Positions 1-11,445 of a DNA stretch of 64,000 nucleotides are shown piece by piece (positions within the stretch are counted from its first letter, which is position 1; each line of letters opens with the position of its first letter). The position numbers were made by a program, and so were the translations under genes. The notes beneath the pieces were generated by a model. That model did not search any database and was not told the DNA's origin. It was given only the letters and a program-made list of their open reading frames with translations. Source of the stretch: Ceratobasidium sp. AG-K (lineage: Eukaryota > Basidiomycota > Agaricomycetes > Cantharellales > Ceratobasidiaceae); contig JAWNGF010000012.1 in the NCBI GenBank assembly GCA_037039685.1, positions 806,001 to 870,000 on the forward strand, written 5' to 3'.

Positions 1-2212
1 GCTTCATTCCCGGCCAGAAGTATCTTCTCGATATTAGTTCCAACGTTCTAGCTTGTTCTTGATGACCCGCAATTTTTGAGTCGTGGTGGACTTGCATGAT
101 GGCTAGCCTGGCTTCTTTATCTTTGGGCACGTAAATTCTTCCCTTGAACCATAAAAGTCCCTCTTTGAAATCGTATTCTTTTGCACTGTGTTGTAGGGCT
201 TTTGGTAGCGTTTCTCTTGATTTGCAGAGTTCTTTGATTTGTGCCAACCCTTCGTCTGTTTCCTGTGCTTCCTTGATAGTCTCTATGATGTCTGTGTCTA
301 CTTCTCCCATAAACCCTTTGAACCTTTCGACAGATATCATAACTTGTTCAGGCATGGGCGTGTCTTCATGGTCTGCCCGTCTTGACTATAGGTCTGATTT
401 AGATGACAAGATGCCAGGGCGGTATATGATGTCAAAGTTATAAGAGGTAAGCAACTGGTGCCATCTTGCGTGTCAACGGTTGAATGTTCTTGCTTCCTTC
501 CAGAACTGTAGGTTCCTATGATCGGTGTAGATGGTGATAGGGTCCTTTGTTCCTTCAAGGTACAGCCTCCAGTGTGTTAAGGATTCTATAATCGCCATAA
601 GTTCTTTATTGTGGACGTCGTAGTTGAGCTGAGCCTTGTTGAAAGATTTTGAAAGAAAGGCAATAGGGTGTAGGTAGCCATCATCTTGCCTTTGTCACAG
701 GATTGCTCCCATTGCTACTCCACTTGCGTCTGTTTCCAAGAAAAAGGGTTTGTCCGAGTTTGGATGGCGTAGAGTTGGTTCCTTGCTGATTTCCGCTTTT
801 AGGGATTCAAACGCTTCCTGTTGATCGTTTCCCCATTCCCATTTGTTCTCCTTTCTTGTCAAGCTTGTCAGGGGTTTTGCTAATCGGCTGAAATTTGGTA
901 CAAATCTCTGGTAGAAATTTGCGAATCCTAGGAATGCTTGGACCTGCTTGACTGTTTTTGGTTCCTTCCATTCCTTTATTGCCTTGACTTTTTCTTCATC
1001 CATAGAGATGCCCGAATTGCTGATTCCAAGTCCAGTGTATGTCAATTTGGTGACAAAGAATTCGCATTTTGGAAGCTTCGCGAAAAGATTTTCCTCCAGT
1101 AAGATTTTTAGTACTCTTCTGACATCCACGGTATGTTGGCTTCTGTCCTTAGAGAAAACTAGGATGTCATCAATGTAAACTATGACACACACGTCAATAA
1201 GATCATGGAAAATGTGATTCATATATCTCTGGAAGATGGCGGGCGCGTTTTTTAGTCCAAAAGGCATGACAACGTATTCGAATAGTCCTTCTTTTGTTCT
1301 GAAAGCTGTTTTCCATTGCTCGCCTTCCCTAATTCTGATATTGTTGAAGCCCATGCGTAGATCGATCTTGGAGAAAATTTTTGCGTCCTTGATTTTATCC
1401 AGGAGATCTTCCATTGGAGGCATTGGGAATCTGTCGTCCTTTGTCATGGCATTTACTCCTCTGAGGTCTTGAACAAGTCGTAGTTGGCGTACTGCCCCTG
1501 GATTTTTTTGATTGATAGGTTTTTTGACAAAGAAACAAGGTGATGCGATAGGTGACTTGCTTGGTCAAATCTTTCCTGCTGCGATTTCTTCATCCAGGTA
1601 CTCTCTTAGTGCAATTGATTCTGCTGGAGAGAGTGGGATAGGCCTGGCCGGTTTCGGCCGTTCAGCTCCTTCCTTGAAGTCAATGGCGCAGTCGTATGGA
1701 TGATGATCTGGGATCCTTTTGAACTTCTCTTCACTGAAGACATCGGCAAATTCCTTGAATTCCTCGGGTAGGTCGTCTATGGAGGCCGTTTTTGCTTGGA
1801 TGGGTTCTGGCCGCCACAATATGTGCTTCGTTTTCCAGTCGATGACCAGGTTTGCTTTTTCTAACCATTCTAGTCCTAGGATAAGCTTAGTTTCCCCAGT
1901 AGGCATAGCAAAGAAGACTTGTTTGAAGGTTCTTCCTTCCACGTCTAGTTCCAGCTTAGCTTTGAAGCGTATTTGGTGAGAGAGTTCCTTTCCCTGGATA
2001 CCAATTACTTTTCTTGGAGTGGGCAGCTCTATGAGAGGAATATTGTTGGATCGAGCCCAAGAGATGTCCAAGAAATTCCTAGATGCTCCAGAATTGATGA
2101 GAGTTGGGATAAGTTCTGTGATTCCGGCAACATTTGCGTAAACAATGGTTGACTCATTTGTTGCTCTAAAGTACATTGTTTCCGTTGCCGGTTCTTTGGT
2201 CTCTCCACACAC
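1..2212 (-). pseudogene. Pol of element A (PR-RT-RNase H-IN start)
   Basis: Frame -1 to gag. The protease region carries a degenerate active site (LINSGASRNFLD) at about 2110. The RT has VIYIDDILVFS near 1170 and the TSLTRKENKWEWGNDQQEAF region near 840. RNase H shows IYTDH near 525. At the window edge the minus strand encodes the integrase zinc-binding segment (SRRYFWPGMK). Stops or frame breaks near 694, 1447-1565, 470 and 390 make it non-functional. Typical RT catalytic DD is present. Confidence 0.85.
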
Positions 2213-2214
2213 AG

Positions 2215-4209
2215 TTAGAGGGAGACCCCTTCTTTTCCCGAGTCTTCTGTAATTGTTGCCTCCCTTCCTTTAATGCTAGGTTCCGTTGTAATCCATTCCT
2301 TGGACTGGCATTTGAACGAATGGTGTCCTTCTTGTCCGCACTTCAGGCAGTGGTTGGTTGCTATCCTAGCTTTGTAAACTTTGTCGGGTAGCCGCTTTGT
2401 AGAGGATTGTCCGCTGGCGGTTGCTTGAGGTGTCCTTTTTCCTGTAGAGGTCTTGATTTGTTGCAATTTCTGGTCAATAGAGATTGCGATAGAGATCCAC
2501 GGATCCAGTGACAGCTCCCGCTCCGTTCCGTCCTCGTTAATCAGGGTCAATTCGAATCAAGCTAGCTCTGTCTTTACTTCAGGCTTCAGGCCTTCCTTGA
2601 ATTGGTTGATCAGTGCTTCCTGTCCCCAGTTGATGTCGACCAATAAGTAACGGAATTCAGAAGCATAGTTTGCTACCAAATTGTTCTGCCTGCATTTCCT
2701 GATATCGATTTTGGCCTTTGCCTTTTTGTTGGGGTCGCTAAATTGTTCCATGAAGTGGGTTTTGAAGTTCTCCCATGAGGCTAGGTTTTCAATATTTTCT
2801 CCTTGGTTTAGTGATCGGAGCAGTACTTGTGCCCAATGGGTGGCCGCTTTGTTTTCTGATTTGAAGTTGGCAAGTGCTTCGCGGATACGTTCTTCGTGTG
2901 AGTTATATTGATCGCCTAGTCGGACAAAATAACTTTCCATTTGAGTGATGAACATTTCAGCGCCTTCTCCCTTTTTTCCGTCAAAGGCATCTGGGCATGT
3001 AACTTTAGGGCAAAGTGTTCTTCTGCTGGCGTTGGTCAACCGTTGAAGCCTTTGTTCTAGGTCCTCGATCCTGGTTGATTCTGCTTCTGGATGTGGTGGG
3101 GAATTTGATCGTCTAGAAAGATGCTCAGCATGTAGGGAAGCTTCGTCCATTTCTTCCCGAAGGTTGTTGATGGTTTCTTGTATTGTTGTGACTTTTGTAG
3201 CAGTAGCGTTTCCCTCTTGTTGTAGGTTTTCTAGCCCTTGAGTTAATGCTTCGTTCCATTCAAATTGCCCTTGCCTAGTGGTATTGAGTTCCTCGCGGAT
3301 ATTGTTTACTAGTCCTTGTGTGTTTGTGACCTCATTTCGTAGTCTGGTTACATCTTGCCCTACTAGGAAGGTATTATGTTCGCTATTTCTCAAAGCATTG
3401 AGGATATCCATGAGTGTTCCTTGTAGGGTGTTGATGGAATCATTGAAGATTTGTTGGTTATTTGCTAAGACCTGAGTGGATTGTTCTAACCCGTTGAGTC
3501 TTCTATCAATAGTTATCCTCATGCCATCAATAATCCTTAAGAGCGTGTTGTGTCTTCCAAGGTGAAGATTGTCAAGGTCGTCCAAGTTGTTAATCATGGT
3601 TCTACTGCTGGAGCTAGAACTTGTGCTGGGAATTCTAGGGACGTCTTGTTCTTCAGTTGCTGTTGGTTGCCGGGAATACCCTTGCGGTACATATGGCGGT
3701 GCAGGGTTGACTGGTGTCATGGCTTGAGAGCTTATTTGGATTGGCCCTACATTGGTTATGGTTCCTGTGATCTGTGGGACTTGAGCGGCGTGGGAAATGT
3801 GTGGTGTGGGAGGTGGTCTGATAGGCACAAGGGATACTCCTCCATGAGCTTTGGGTTGGGGAGAAAAAAACTGTCTTCTGGATCCCAAAGACCCTAGTGG
3901 TCGCGAGGGTCCTGGGCTTGCATTTGAAATTGGGATTCGGATTGCGACCGGTGTGGGGTCCTCAGTCATATCCCCTGGTTCCCTAGCAACCATGGTAGGT
4001 TCTTCCTGAACGACTGAGATGTTCTCAGTGTTGAATGTCCCTGGCATAGAAGCCTGGCTCTGTGGGCGAGACCTTGCTGGTCCTCCTGCTCGTGCTTGTG
4101 CAATATCTTGTTTGTTGAGGGAACTTGTAGGTCTCGAAACTCTACTTGGTCCTCTTCTTATTGATATTGGTGTTGCGAGGCGTGACCCTGCGTCCTCTTG
4201 AATGGACAT
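2215..4209 (-). pseudogene. Gag polyprotein of element A
   Basis: Starts at ATG 4209, 31 bp inside the LTR. The N-terminal third is Pro/Ser/Arg-rich, followed by a long coiled-coil-like stretch, then a retrotransposon capsid region (around FDGKKGEGAEMFITQMESYF) and a CX2CX4HX4C zinc knuckle (CLKCGQEGHHSFKC) near the end. One in-frame TGA at 2557-2559 separates the capsid from the knuckle; the frame is otherwise continuous down to TAA at 2215-2217. The TGA is probably a decayed CGA. Gag would package the element RNA in cytoplasmic virus-like particles. Confidence 0.85.
2233..2239 (-). promoter_or_regulatory. -1 ribosomal frameshift heptamer G GGA AAA
   Basis: In the gag reading frame the codons are TCG GGA AAA GAA, giving a canonical X XXY YYZ slippery site about 20 nt before the gag stop. 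The pol frame is -1 relative to gag (pol codons start one base upstream). Element D has the same TCG GGA AAA context at 25150-25156. Confidence 0.65.
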
Positions 4210-4225
4210 GTTTGTATGTTTGTTA

Positions 4226-4237
4226 AGCTTGTTTTGT
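4226..4237 (-). other. Self-priming primer-binding site of element A
   Basis: Two bases inside the 5' LTR, the minus strand reads ACAAAACAAGCT, a perfect 12-nt complement of AGCTTGTTTTGT in the LTR at 4411-4400, 33 nt downstream of the TATA box. This is the geometry of Tf1/sushi elements, where the mRNA 5' end folds back to prime reverse transcription. Elements B, D and E have the same layout with different sequences. Confidence 0.8.
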
Positions 4238-4239
4238 AA

Positions 4240-4672
4240 TGTCGTAAGCTTCTTCTTGGTGGCTATGAGAGGAGCCGCGATGGAGAGTGGATGCCACTAA
4301 GACCTAAGTGACCTCTTGAGCCGCAACACACTTAAGCGTCTGTAGGCTCTTGAGGGTAGGGGTGGTTCCAAGTGTCACTCAAGGGAGATGTTAGATGAGA
4401 CAAAACAAGCTGGGGTTACCAGGCTTGTTGATCCTCTATATATATTCAGAAAAAGACCAAGTCATACATAAAAGCCAGTCAGGAGTGTCCGAGTGAGTCA
4501 TGCTGTATAAACAGACATGACTCGTACAAAGCACAGCCGCGTTACACAATGTAACAGAATAACCACAAGAAGGTGGCAACGCGGCAAACGGAAACGGGGA
4601 ACGTAACACAAAGAGGGAAGACAGGCAGGCGCGACAACGGGCGAGTCCGATGGAGTGAGCTAGCTCACGACA
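4240..4672 (-). repeat. 5' LTR of element A (family 1 LTR)
   Basis: 433 bp bounded by TGTCGT...ACGACA. On the minus strand it has a TATATATA box starting at 4444 and the predicted transcript start AGCTTGTTTTGT at 4411-4400. Four solo copies of the same LTR occur in the window (6250, 11490, 14875, 18930). It directly precedes the element A gag, so it is read as the 5' LTR and not as a further solo copy. Confidence 0.88.
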
Positions 4673-5870
4673 AATGATAGCTTAGCTGCAACAGCCCAGG
4701 GCTGCTTGTGCGTCCAACGGTGCTTGTGACCAGCAAGGCTGGCTTTTCAGTGCCAGGCGCTTGATTGGCCTTGGAGTCAGTGCTCTTGACGCACTTGAGC
4801 ATCTGTCATGTTAGGGTTAGAATAGCAATTTCAAATTGTCATGTTAGGGTTAGAATAGGAATTTCAAATTGTCAGCACATTCACACACACACCTTGGGAC
4901 ATGCCTTGAGGCAACTGGGTACCTCATGGCGCTTGACTTCCTTGTCGCTATTCACATTGTCCTCATCTTCATTTGGCTTGTGGTGTTTGGATGGCGGACC
5001 AGGGGTAGCCATGTGCTTGGAGTTGCTCAGGCCAGCTCTGTTAGCTAAGCAGGAGTCAATAAAATGTAAATAGAGGATTGAATAAGACTTACCTTGTGTA
5101 TCCGAGGTGCCAGTCACAGTCAAGGGAGCCCAATTGCCCTTCTTCTTACCAGTCATGGGTTCCTTGCCCTTTGCCTTTGCCTTTTGGTCAGCAGCCTTGG
5201 CCCATTTCTTGACAGTCTTGTTTCTTTTGTGGTTGCACTTGTTTTCAAGCATGTGCTGCATGAGCTCCTGACCGGCCCAGTCGTTTGCAAATCAAAAGAA
5301 GTACGGGTATTCATGTTTAAGCTGTAAAGGCAGATGACCGTCAAGTGATCATGACAAAAATAATGGACTTACAGTGTTGCAGACATTGAGCCTTGCCTGT
5401 AAGGGACAATCCTTCAATTTAATGTTTGTGTTTCCTTTGAATGCAGTTGTTGTATTGGTTTGGACCTTGGTCTAGATGAAATTAGTGCTACTCAAAATCA
5501 GAGTGAATCGGACCTCCCTGGAAGTCCAAGTACTGGCTGTGGGTCCGGACAGATTTGGGACCCTTGCGCTGTAGCTCCTCCTCGAGTATGCATTTTGTTG
5601 GGTCCTTGGGTTTGGGAAGGATTTGGTACCTCTCAACGGTGCCGTTGGTGCGCACAATCTCAATGGCAGTGTTGCCCCTGATGTATTCAACTGTTGCTAG
5701 ACCCAATTGTGATCAGCCACAAGATTGGAGATGAGAACCGATTGTACTTACCGCCGTTTGCCATGTGTATCACATTGCTGCAAAGTCTGTTGCCAGCACC
5801 AGACTTCAATGTGGCACCGGCATTGGGAGGATTTGCCAGTGGCATGATAAATGCACTATAAATAAGATAA
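4673..5870 (-). pseudogene. Degraded intron-containing gene, unrecognised
   Basis: Pieces of a minus-strand gene can be followed. One exon around 5755-5850 begins MPLANPPNAGAT and ends at a GTAAGT donor. A second (about 5470-5700) contains RTNGTVERYQILPKPKDP. A 24-nt exon near 5370-5393 has good AG and GT borders. A lysine-rich exon (about 4890-5310) contains FANDWAGQELMQHMLENK. An in-frame TGA follows YFF just upstream of that segment. I do not recognise the family. It may be an accessory gene of the adjacent CACTA-type transposon, but that is only inferred from position. Confidence 0.4.
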
Positions 5871-6249
5871 ATGTGTGAACAGACGCATCAGAGCACGTCA
5901 AATGACTAGATAACATGTAAGGAGATCTTTTACATCCCAGTTATGACAAAAGAATTCAAGAATGGGGGATTTGGCAGGCAAGTGCCAAATGAATGCTATG
6001 TTGGGGTAGATGGTGGTTCAGAGTAAGTGACAAAAACCATATATATTTAGAACAAGGAAGGAGAATTACCTTGAGTTAAATAATGTGCCGGATTGATTGG
6101 AGGCAGTCAAACAACAGGTGTCAGGAGCAAGGGGGTAGTTGGGAGCAAGGGGGGATGCGTGCACAGAACCAGCTTGTATATATACACCCACCAGCGCTTA
6201 AGTGGCGACCCGCTGCCACAACCCAAAAATTTCCGCCTCCCTTGCATAC
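5871..6249. other. Non-coding stretch left of solo LTR
   Basis: No convincing ORF, RNA or repeat was seen. It is the flank into which the family 1 solo LTR inserted (catac duplicated at 6245-6249 and 6717-6721). Confidence 0.5.
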
Positions 6250-6716
6250 TGTCGTAAGCTTCTTCTTGGTGGCTATGAGACAAGCCGCGATGGAGAGTGG
6301 ACAGCACTAAGACCTAAGTGACCTCTTGAACTGCAACACACTTAAGTGTTTGTAGACTCTTGAGGGTAGGGGTGGTTCAAAATGTCACTCAAAGGGGATG
6401 TTTGACAAGACAAAACAAGCTGGGGTTACCAGGCTTGTTGGTCCTCTATATATATTCAGAAAGTGACTGAGTCATACAAGATGCAGCCACACAAGTCATA
6501 CATACAAGCCAGTCAGGAGTGTCCAAGTGAGTCATGCTGCGTGGGCAGTCATGACTCATACAAAGCACAGCCGCATTACACAATGTAACAGAATAACCAC
6601 AAGAACGTGGCAATGCAGCACAGGAAAAGACAAACAACACATAAACAGGACAACAAACATGAGGACAGACAGACAAGGCACAAGACAAGTCCGATGGAGT
6701 GAGCTGGCTCATGACA
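6250..6716 (-). repeat. Solo LTR, family 1, TSD catac
   Basis: 467 bp, TGTCGT...ATGACA. It is flanked by perfect 5-bp duplications catac (6245-6249 and 6717-6721). TATA box and transcript-start region are conserved on the minus strand. It ends 21 bp before the ATG of the CACTA transposase gene, so it sits in that gene's promoter or 5' leader. Confidence 0.92.
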
Positions 6717-6737
6717 CATACACCCTCCGCCGCAACA

Positions 6738-8327
6738 ATGGGAAAACAGAAAGTGCCCTGCCCATGCGGCAGGTGCACTAAGCCAGTCACAACTGAGATG
6801 CAGAAGCGTCACCTTCAGGAAATCTGGCAAAAAAAGCGTCCCAGTTCAGATGAGTGTCTGGCAAGGATACGGTGAGCAGCCTGCTTGACTATACACTAAT
6901 ATTTATTTTGCTAATATACATGAATCCAGTGAGAGCTTTTGTCAATGTTTATCTAGTAGAGAATTGCTCAATGCACATCTTGGATCTGCTGTTGCTTGGT
7001 CTAAGCCCAGCATGCACCCAATGTTCAATAGCTCCCCCAAACCCCCAGATCCACCATTCCCTATCACCTATGAGCTGCCAGAGCCAGATCCTATACCAGC
7101 AGTTGATCTGACACACGTCTGGGCACAGGTAATGCATGCCCATCCACATACAGAGCTTGGTAATTGAACTATAACAAACTCAACCAACCTCTCCGACAGC
7201 AATTCAGCCTTGACTGTTGGACACCCTGGATCTGACACATTGAATCTGGGAAACAAAGGGTATAATCCAGCAACAGGCGGTCTTTCCCCTGAGGCGCAAC
7301 TGCGGGCAGGGTTCACATTAGATGCAGCAAAGAACGGTGAGTTGTTTTGCACACTTGATACTAGTCTAGCTAAGTTTTATAATATTTAGCATTGCTTTCA
7401 ATTACCCCAGATATCTTAGACCATATACTTTCATTTAAATTCATAGTCCAGCATAAGCCGACTGTATGTAGTTACAAAGCAATGCAAGATGTGTTCATCC
7501 ACAAACAGTCCCATGGAAGTTTATGATTGCTTAAATTGGTGTGTGCACAGATGCTGTCCCTTTCTGCACTGTCACCTGTCAACTATCATTGCTGCAAGAA
7601 CTCTTGCGTCTGTTATACCGGCTATCTAGGTGACATACAGGAATGCCCTTACTGCAAAGCCCCTCAACTGAATCCTGCCAGCCAACCATACTCTGTATTT
7701 TCCTATGTTCCCGCCATTCCCCAAGTTCTTGCACTATTTTGTAATAAATCAACCTGCAAGAAGCTCAATTACTGTGCAAACTATCAATGATTGGGCGATA
7801 TAGACGAAATTTTTGCGGGCACACAATACAAAAAACTGAAACATACCAAGGTGACAATAAACGATGAGAAACAGGCCTACTATCACTTTCAGGACTGCTG
7901 GGAGCTTGCATTTGGCCTTTCAATCAACGGCCTTTGTCCCTTCAAGTGTTGAAAAAATACTTGTTGGCCAATAATCCTGATAAACTACAATTTTCCGCCC
8001 AAAATACGAAATCTCCTTGAGAACAACATATGTGTCGGCATGATACCTGGCCCGCGTTCCCCCAAGGACATCAATTGTTTCCTACAGCCCCTAATTGATG
8101 AACTAATTGAATTAGCCACAGGAGTCAAAGCTGTTGATATGCTCCATGAAGAGGTTTTTTTACTATGTGCACATCTTCGGGTGGTCTTTGGCAACATACC
8201 AGCAATCACCAAGGTACTTGAATTCCTGGGTCATAATGCAAAGATACCTTGCCGATTCTGTATGCACGAGGCAATTTCCAGTCAGACTGCCAAGGGAGGC
8301 ACGCATATGTATTGTCCCTTGCATCAA
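6738..8327 (+). pseudogene. CACTA (EnSpm) Tnp2 transposase, 5' part
   Basis: ATG 6738 opens with a Cys-rich zinc-finger-like segment (PCPCGRCTKPVTTEMQKRH). Around 7580-7665 there is a second finger (YHCCKNSCVCYTG...CPYC). At 7995-8327 follows the Tnp2 core, with NYNFPP, IPGPRSPKDINCFLQPLIDEL, GHNAKIPCRFC and YCPLHQ. This order is that of the Tnp2 transposase of CACTA/EnSpm DNA transposons. Introns are likely near 6874-6956 and 7340-7530. A TGA near 7788 and a frame break near 7950 indicate decay. The reading frame stops dead at 8327, where element B is inserted; the gene resumes at 31938. Confidence 0.75.
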
Positions 8328-8741
8328 TGTCATGAGCTGACTAAGCTCAGACATTTTATTCTGATTTTATATCTTTTTTTCCGAACACTGTCCTTTTTTG
8401 GTACAAATGTCCTCTGGTGCTTAACTTGTATCATGTGATGTATTTGTCTTTTCATGTGATATCAGTGTTGCTTCCAGAACTTCCAGAATGTTGAGTCATA
8501 CCTCTTATCTTGCTTATCATCAGTTGTACTTGGCTTTCTCACACTGATAGATGATGATGTGGCACTGATCCCTCATGTATATAAACCCAGAGGTCAAGCT
8601 GGTTAACGACAAGGCTTGACCTCCTCTCCACTAGGACTTGCTCAATCAAATCCTCTTCACTATCACTACTCCTTGGGTTCTAAGACTATTCTAAGTGGAA
8701 CCCCTTAACCTTTATACACCTAATTGACCCAAGTCAGGACA
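8328..8741 (+). repeat. 5' LTR of element B (family 2)
   Basis: 414 bp, TGTCATGAGC...AGGACA. TATATAAA box and downstream AAGGCTTGACCT are present. It differs from its partner at 31519 at about 15 sites by my count, mostly transitions in CG/TG/CA context. Confidence 0.92.
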
Positions 8742-8743
8742 TT

Positions 8744-8755
8744 AGGTCAAGCCTT
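8744..8755 (+). other. Self-priming primer-binding site of element B
   Basis: AGGTCAAGCCTT, 2 nt after the LTR, is a perfect 12-nt complement of AAGGCTTGACCT in the LTR, 33 nt after the TATA box. The same site follows the D LTR at 22505-22516. Confidence 0.8.
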
Positions 8756-9243
8756 TTAAGCATCAGCCTTAAGCTCCTGCTTTTCCACCAAGTAGATAGA
8801 ACATACATGGGAAAACGGGCATAGTACAACGGATGAAGAGCTATACTTGATATAGACCAGTAGTCCCAAAATTGCTATACGCTGTCAGTGAACCCAATTG
8901 TTATCCTCTTTTGGGTCATAGCGGCTTTAGTCAGCTAAATACACCCTTGCTCTGTTATACACTGTCTCTATCACACCCGCCCAAGGCTGTTGATAACTGA
9001 TACAATCAGACAAGGAGTATATAAAGCAAAAGCTTAGCATCTAGCACCCTTCGCATCCAAATCAACATCTCAAGGCAGCCAGATCCTCTCAAGCAAACCT
9101 GGAAAGTGGTTGGAGCACCACCCAAGTTAACACTCACATCCATCAAGAACCACATCAACTCATCATTTCCATCAGTACACACTAAAAAAGGATTAATTAG
9201 TAACTAACTAATTAACCTTAAAAGTGTTCCCCGCATTTTTTAG
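8756..9243 (+). other. Untranslated leader of element B with internal TATA box
   Basis: Non-coding leader shared with element D (22517-22990). It contains a second good TATA box, TATATAAA at 9018-9025 (22783-22790 in D), far downstream of the LTR promoter. Otherwise no ORF. Confidence 0.5.
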
Positions 9244-9837
9244 CCTCTGCAAAGCAGTCTTTAGACTAAAAGATTTTGTACTTGATCTAGATACCAAAGT
9301 CAATGAATTAAACAGTTGAATTGAAGTACTAGAAGAAGATCAAGTAGGACAAGCAGAGGAACTAAGGGTCAAACGTACCAGGAACGACAAAAACCACAAT
9401 CAACTTGAAGCCAATTATCAAGCACTTCATTCAAGACTCAAGTTCATTGAAATAAGCATTGATAACATGAACAAACAACAAGCCAATCAAGATTGTGTCC
9501 TAAGCATAAATCTAGCTGACACCAATATTGAAGTTGAGCGCCTGCAAGAACAAACCTGTGTCCTGATTGAAAATTGCAATCACTTATTAAACTCCAAGAA
9601 AAACATACTCAAAAAGTCGAAAACCTCATCAACAACAACAAATGTCAGTGGCGCACTATCAAAACCCTTAAAGACAAAATCAAGGGCAAATACTGTCTTC
9701 TTGCGGCAGAAGTGCGTATTCCTATTAACCAGGATTACTGCCTTCTAAATCACCTTAATACCATCGCACCAAACCCTTTTCAGTGGGACCAAGACCTTGA
9801 CTCACACAGGAACAACACAGGGAACAGCTTAGACTAG
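9244..9837 (+). pseudogene. Leader ORF upstream of gag in element B (coiled-coil)
   Basis: A reading frame of about 200 codons precedes gag. It is rich in Glu, Gln, Lys, Asn and Leu with heptad-like spacing (LKDFVLDLDTKVNELNS, then VERLQEQTCVLIENC), so a coiled coil is likely. One TGA falls after NELNS in both B and D. A second frame (REQLRLESLKLFIEDV onward, to about 9990) continues before gag. Families A and E have a coiled coil inside gag, so this may be a split-off gag N-terminus. No known family recognised. Confidence 0.5.
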
Positions 9838-10057
9838 AATCCCTAAAACTCTTTATTGAAGACGTTCATTGTAACTACATATACAAACAGTATGACAAAC
9901 TAGGAGTAATCAACACATTGTTTGTGGAAGACAAAAATCTTGAATTGGTATTTTTGAAAAGTCTGTGCTTCATTAAAGATAGAAGGGTTTGAAAAAGAAT
10001 CCGCAATATTTTGCACAGCCTTGGATCCCAATAAATCTACTTATTCCCTGCTGCAAC

Positions 10058-11410
10058 ATGTCAAGAGCCCCATCACCCACTCAAGGGGGATTTACCCAGA
10101 TTTTGGCAACATCTGGACCTGATGTAGTTGCACATGCAATCAATGCCTTAATAGATGAAGTGCAAAAAATTAACAGTCACATTAACACCTTAAATGGCAT
10201 CACCTCTACCCTAGAACAGGGAATCAACAATAACGTTGCAGATATCATTGCAATTCAGAATCAAACTGCGCAAATCACACCCCTTCACCAATTAATGAAT
10301 GCGGTGTCTCAGTCACTTGCAAACCTGGGTGCAACACCCTCCACCACTGTGTCAACAACCACCCCAGGATACAAACTCAAAATGCACCCCCCAGAAGAAT
10401 TCTCTGGAGATATGGACAAATTTGACGAGTTTAAATCACAATGTACCTTGTACATAAACCACACATCCCCACAAGCAACCACAGAACAGAAAATTACCTA
10501 CATCATGGGTTACTGCAAAGGACCCGCCTACGTATGGATGCAACTGGGAATCAATGCGGACACAGCACAAAGGGGAGCAACAAATTGGCTACATGACATA
10601 GACAAATTCTGGAATGAAATGCAAGCCAGGTTTGGTGACGTTCACAAGATTGATTGCTTCAGGCAACTATACAAGAAGCTGATCCAAAAGAATTTGGTCC
10701 AAGACTATCTACAAGACTTTATTACTTATTCATTGGTACTTGGATACACTGACCAAGTACTCCATGATGATTTCTACAATGGTCTCAAAGACAAAATCAA
10801 GATGGCCATGGTATCACAAAACTTTAAACCCCATGAAGCAACAAGAACCTTCAACCAAGTCTGTGAGAGAGCCTTGGAGATTGATTCCACAATGAACGCC
10901 ATCAATGCACCCAAGAAAACCCAAAGCCTGCAAACTAGCACTTCAAAACAAGCCATGTCTAAGGCAGCTACAAACACCCTGAACACACTACTAGGGCAAA
11001 GGTTCAATGTAAATGACTGCGTCTTTATGTCAAAACCTACAGGGGGGGTGCAATACAGCAAAATCTCAAGCACCACCAGAAACGCCAAGGGTTGCCCAGT
11101 TCCACAAGTTTCCTGGGACAATGGAACTAAAGGAAACATCCCGTTTGGAGCAATTCAAAAGGACACCAGAACCACTACCTTCAATACTCCCACAACCCAA
11201 ACACCTAAATCATCCACTCCTGCTAAAGACCCCAATGCAATGGATCTTGATGGCAAGGGAAAGGGACCAATGATTTGCTTCACCTGCGGTGGCAAGGGAC
11301 ATTCAGCAAGAGTCTGTCCTTCCAAGAACACAGCATCAGGGTTTGAAGCCCAGATTGAAGAAATCTCTTCAGACATTGAATCAGGAAAAGACATCACTGA
11401 GGCTTATTAA
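10058..11410 (+). CDS. Gag of element B
   Basis: ATG 10058 is chosen because element D starts at the equivalent codon (RAPSPSQGG versus RAPSPTQGG); the upstream ATG 9989 is not conserved. The capsid core begins at PPEEFSGDMDKFDEFKSQC and includes YIMGYCKGPAYVWM. A zinc knuckle CFTCGGKGHSARVC lies near the end. The ORF is open for 450 codons, unlike D. The usual slippery heptamer has become AGGAAAA near 11388, which should weaken frameshifting into pol. Confidence 0.88.
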   Translation: MSRAPSPTQGGFTQILATSGPDVVAHAINALIDEVQKINSHINTLNGITSTLEQGINNNVADIIAIQNQTAQITPLHQLMNAVSQSLANLGATPSTTVSTTTPGYKLKMHPPEEFSGDMDKFDEFKSQCTLYINHTSPQATTEQKITYIMGYCKGPAYVWMQLGINADTAQRGATNWLHDIDKFWNEMQARFGDVHKIDCFRQLYKKLIQKNLVQDYLQDFITYSLVLGYTDQVLHDDFYNGLKDKIKMAMVSQNFKPHEATRTFNQVCERALEIDSTMNAINAPKKTQSLQTSTSKQAMSKAATNTLNTLLGQRFNVNDCVFMSKPTGGVQYSKISSTTRNAKGCPVPQVSWDNGTKGNIPFGAIQKDTRTTTFNTPTTQTPKSSTPAKDPNAMDLDGKGKGPMICFTCGGKGHSARVCPSKNTASGFEAQIEEISSDIESGKDITEAY

Positions 11411-11445
11411 GGAGCCAAGTACTTGGTGATATATTAGCTAGTAAT

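Larger units (their letters stand above)
1..4672 (-). mobile_element. Ty3/Gypsy element A (family 1), 3' part beyond window
   Basis: Minus-strand LTR retrotransposon. Reading from high to low coordinates: 5' LTR 4240-4672, primer-binding site, gag with zinc knuckle, protease, reverse transcriptase, RNase H and the start of integrase, which runs off at base 1. Domain order PR-RT-RH-IN is that of Ty3/Gypsy. Several in-frame stops (after KTELA near 2557, in RNase H near 470 and 390, near 694) show that this copy is dead. The base pairs next to the outer LTR end are aatga; the matching target duplication would lie left of the window. Confidence 0.9.

Noticed and set aside
4240..4672. Family 1 repeat as an inverted-repeat MITE, because TGTCGT and ACGACA mirror each other
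   Set aside because: Only 6 bp are inverted. It has TG...CA ends, an internal TATA box and 5-bp duplications, and it sits next to gag in element A, all typical of an LTR.
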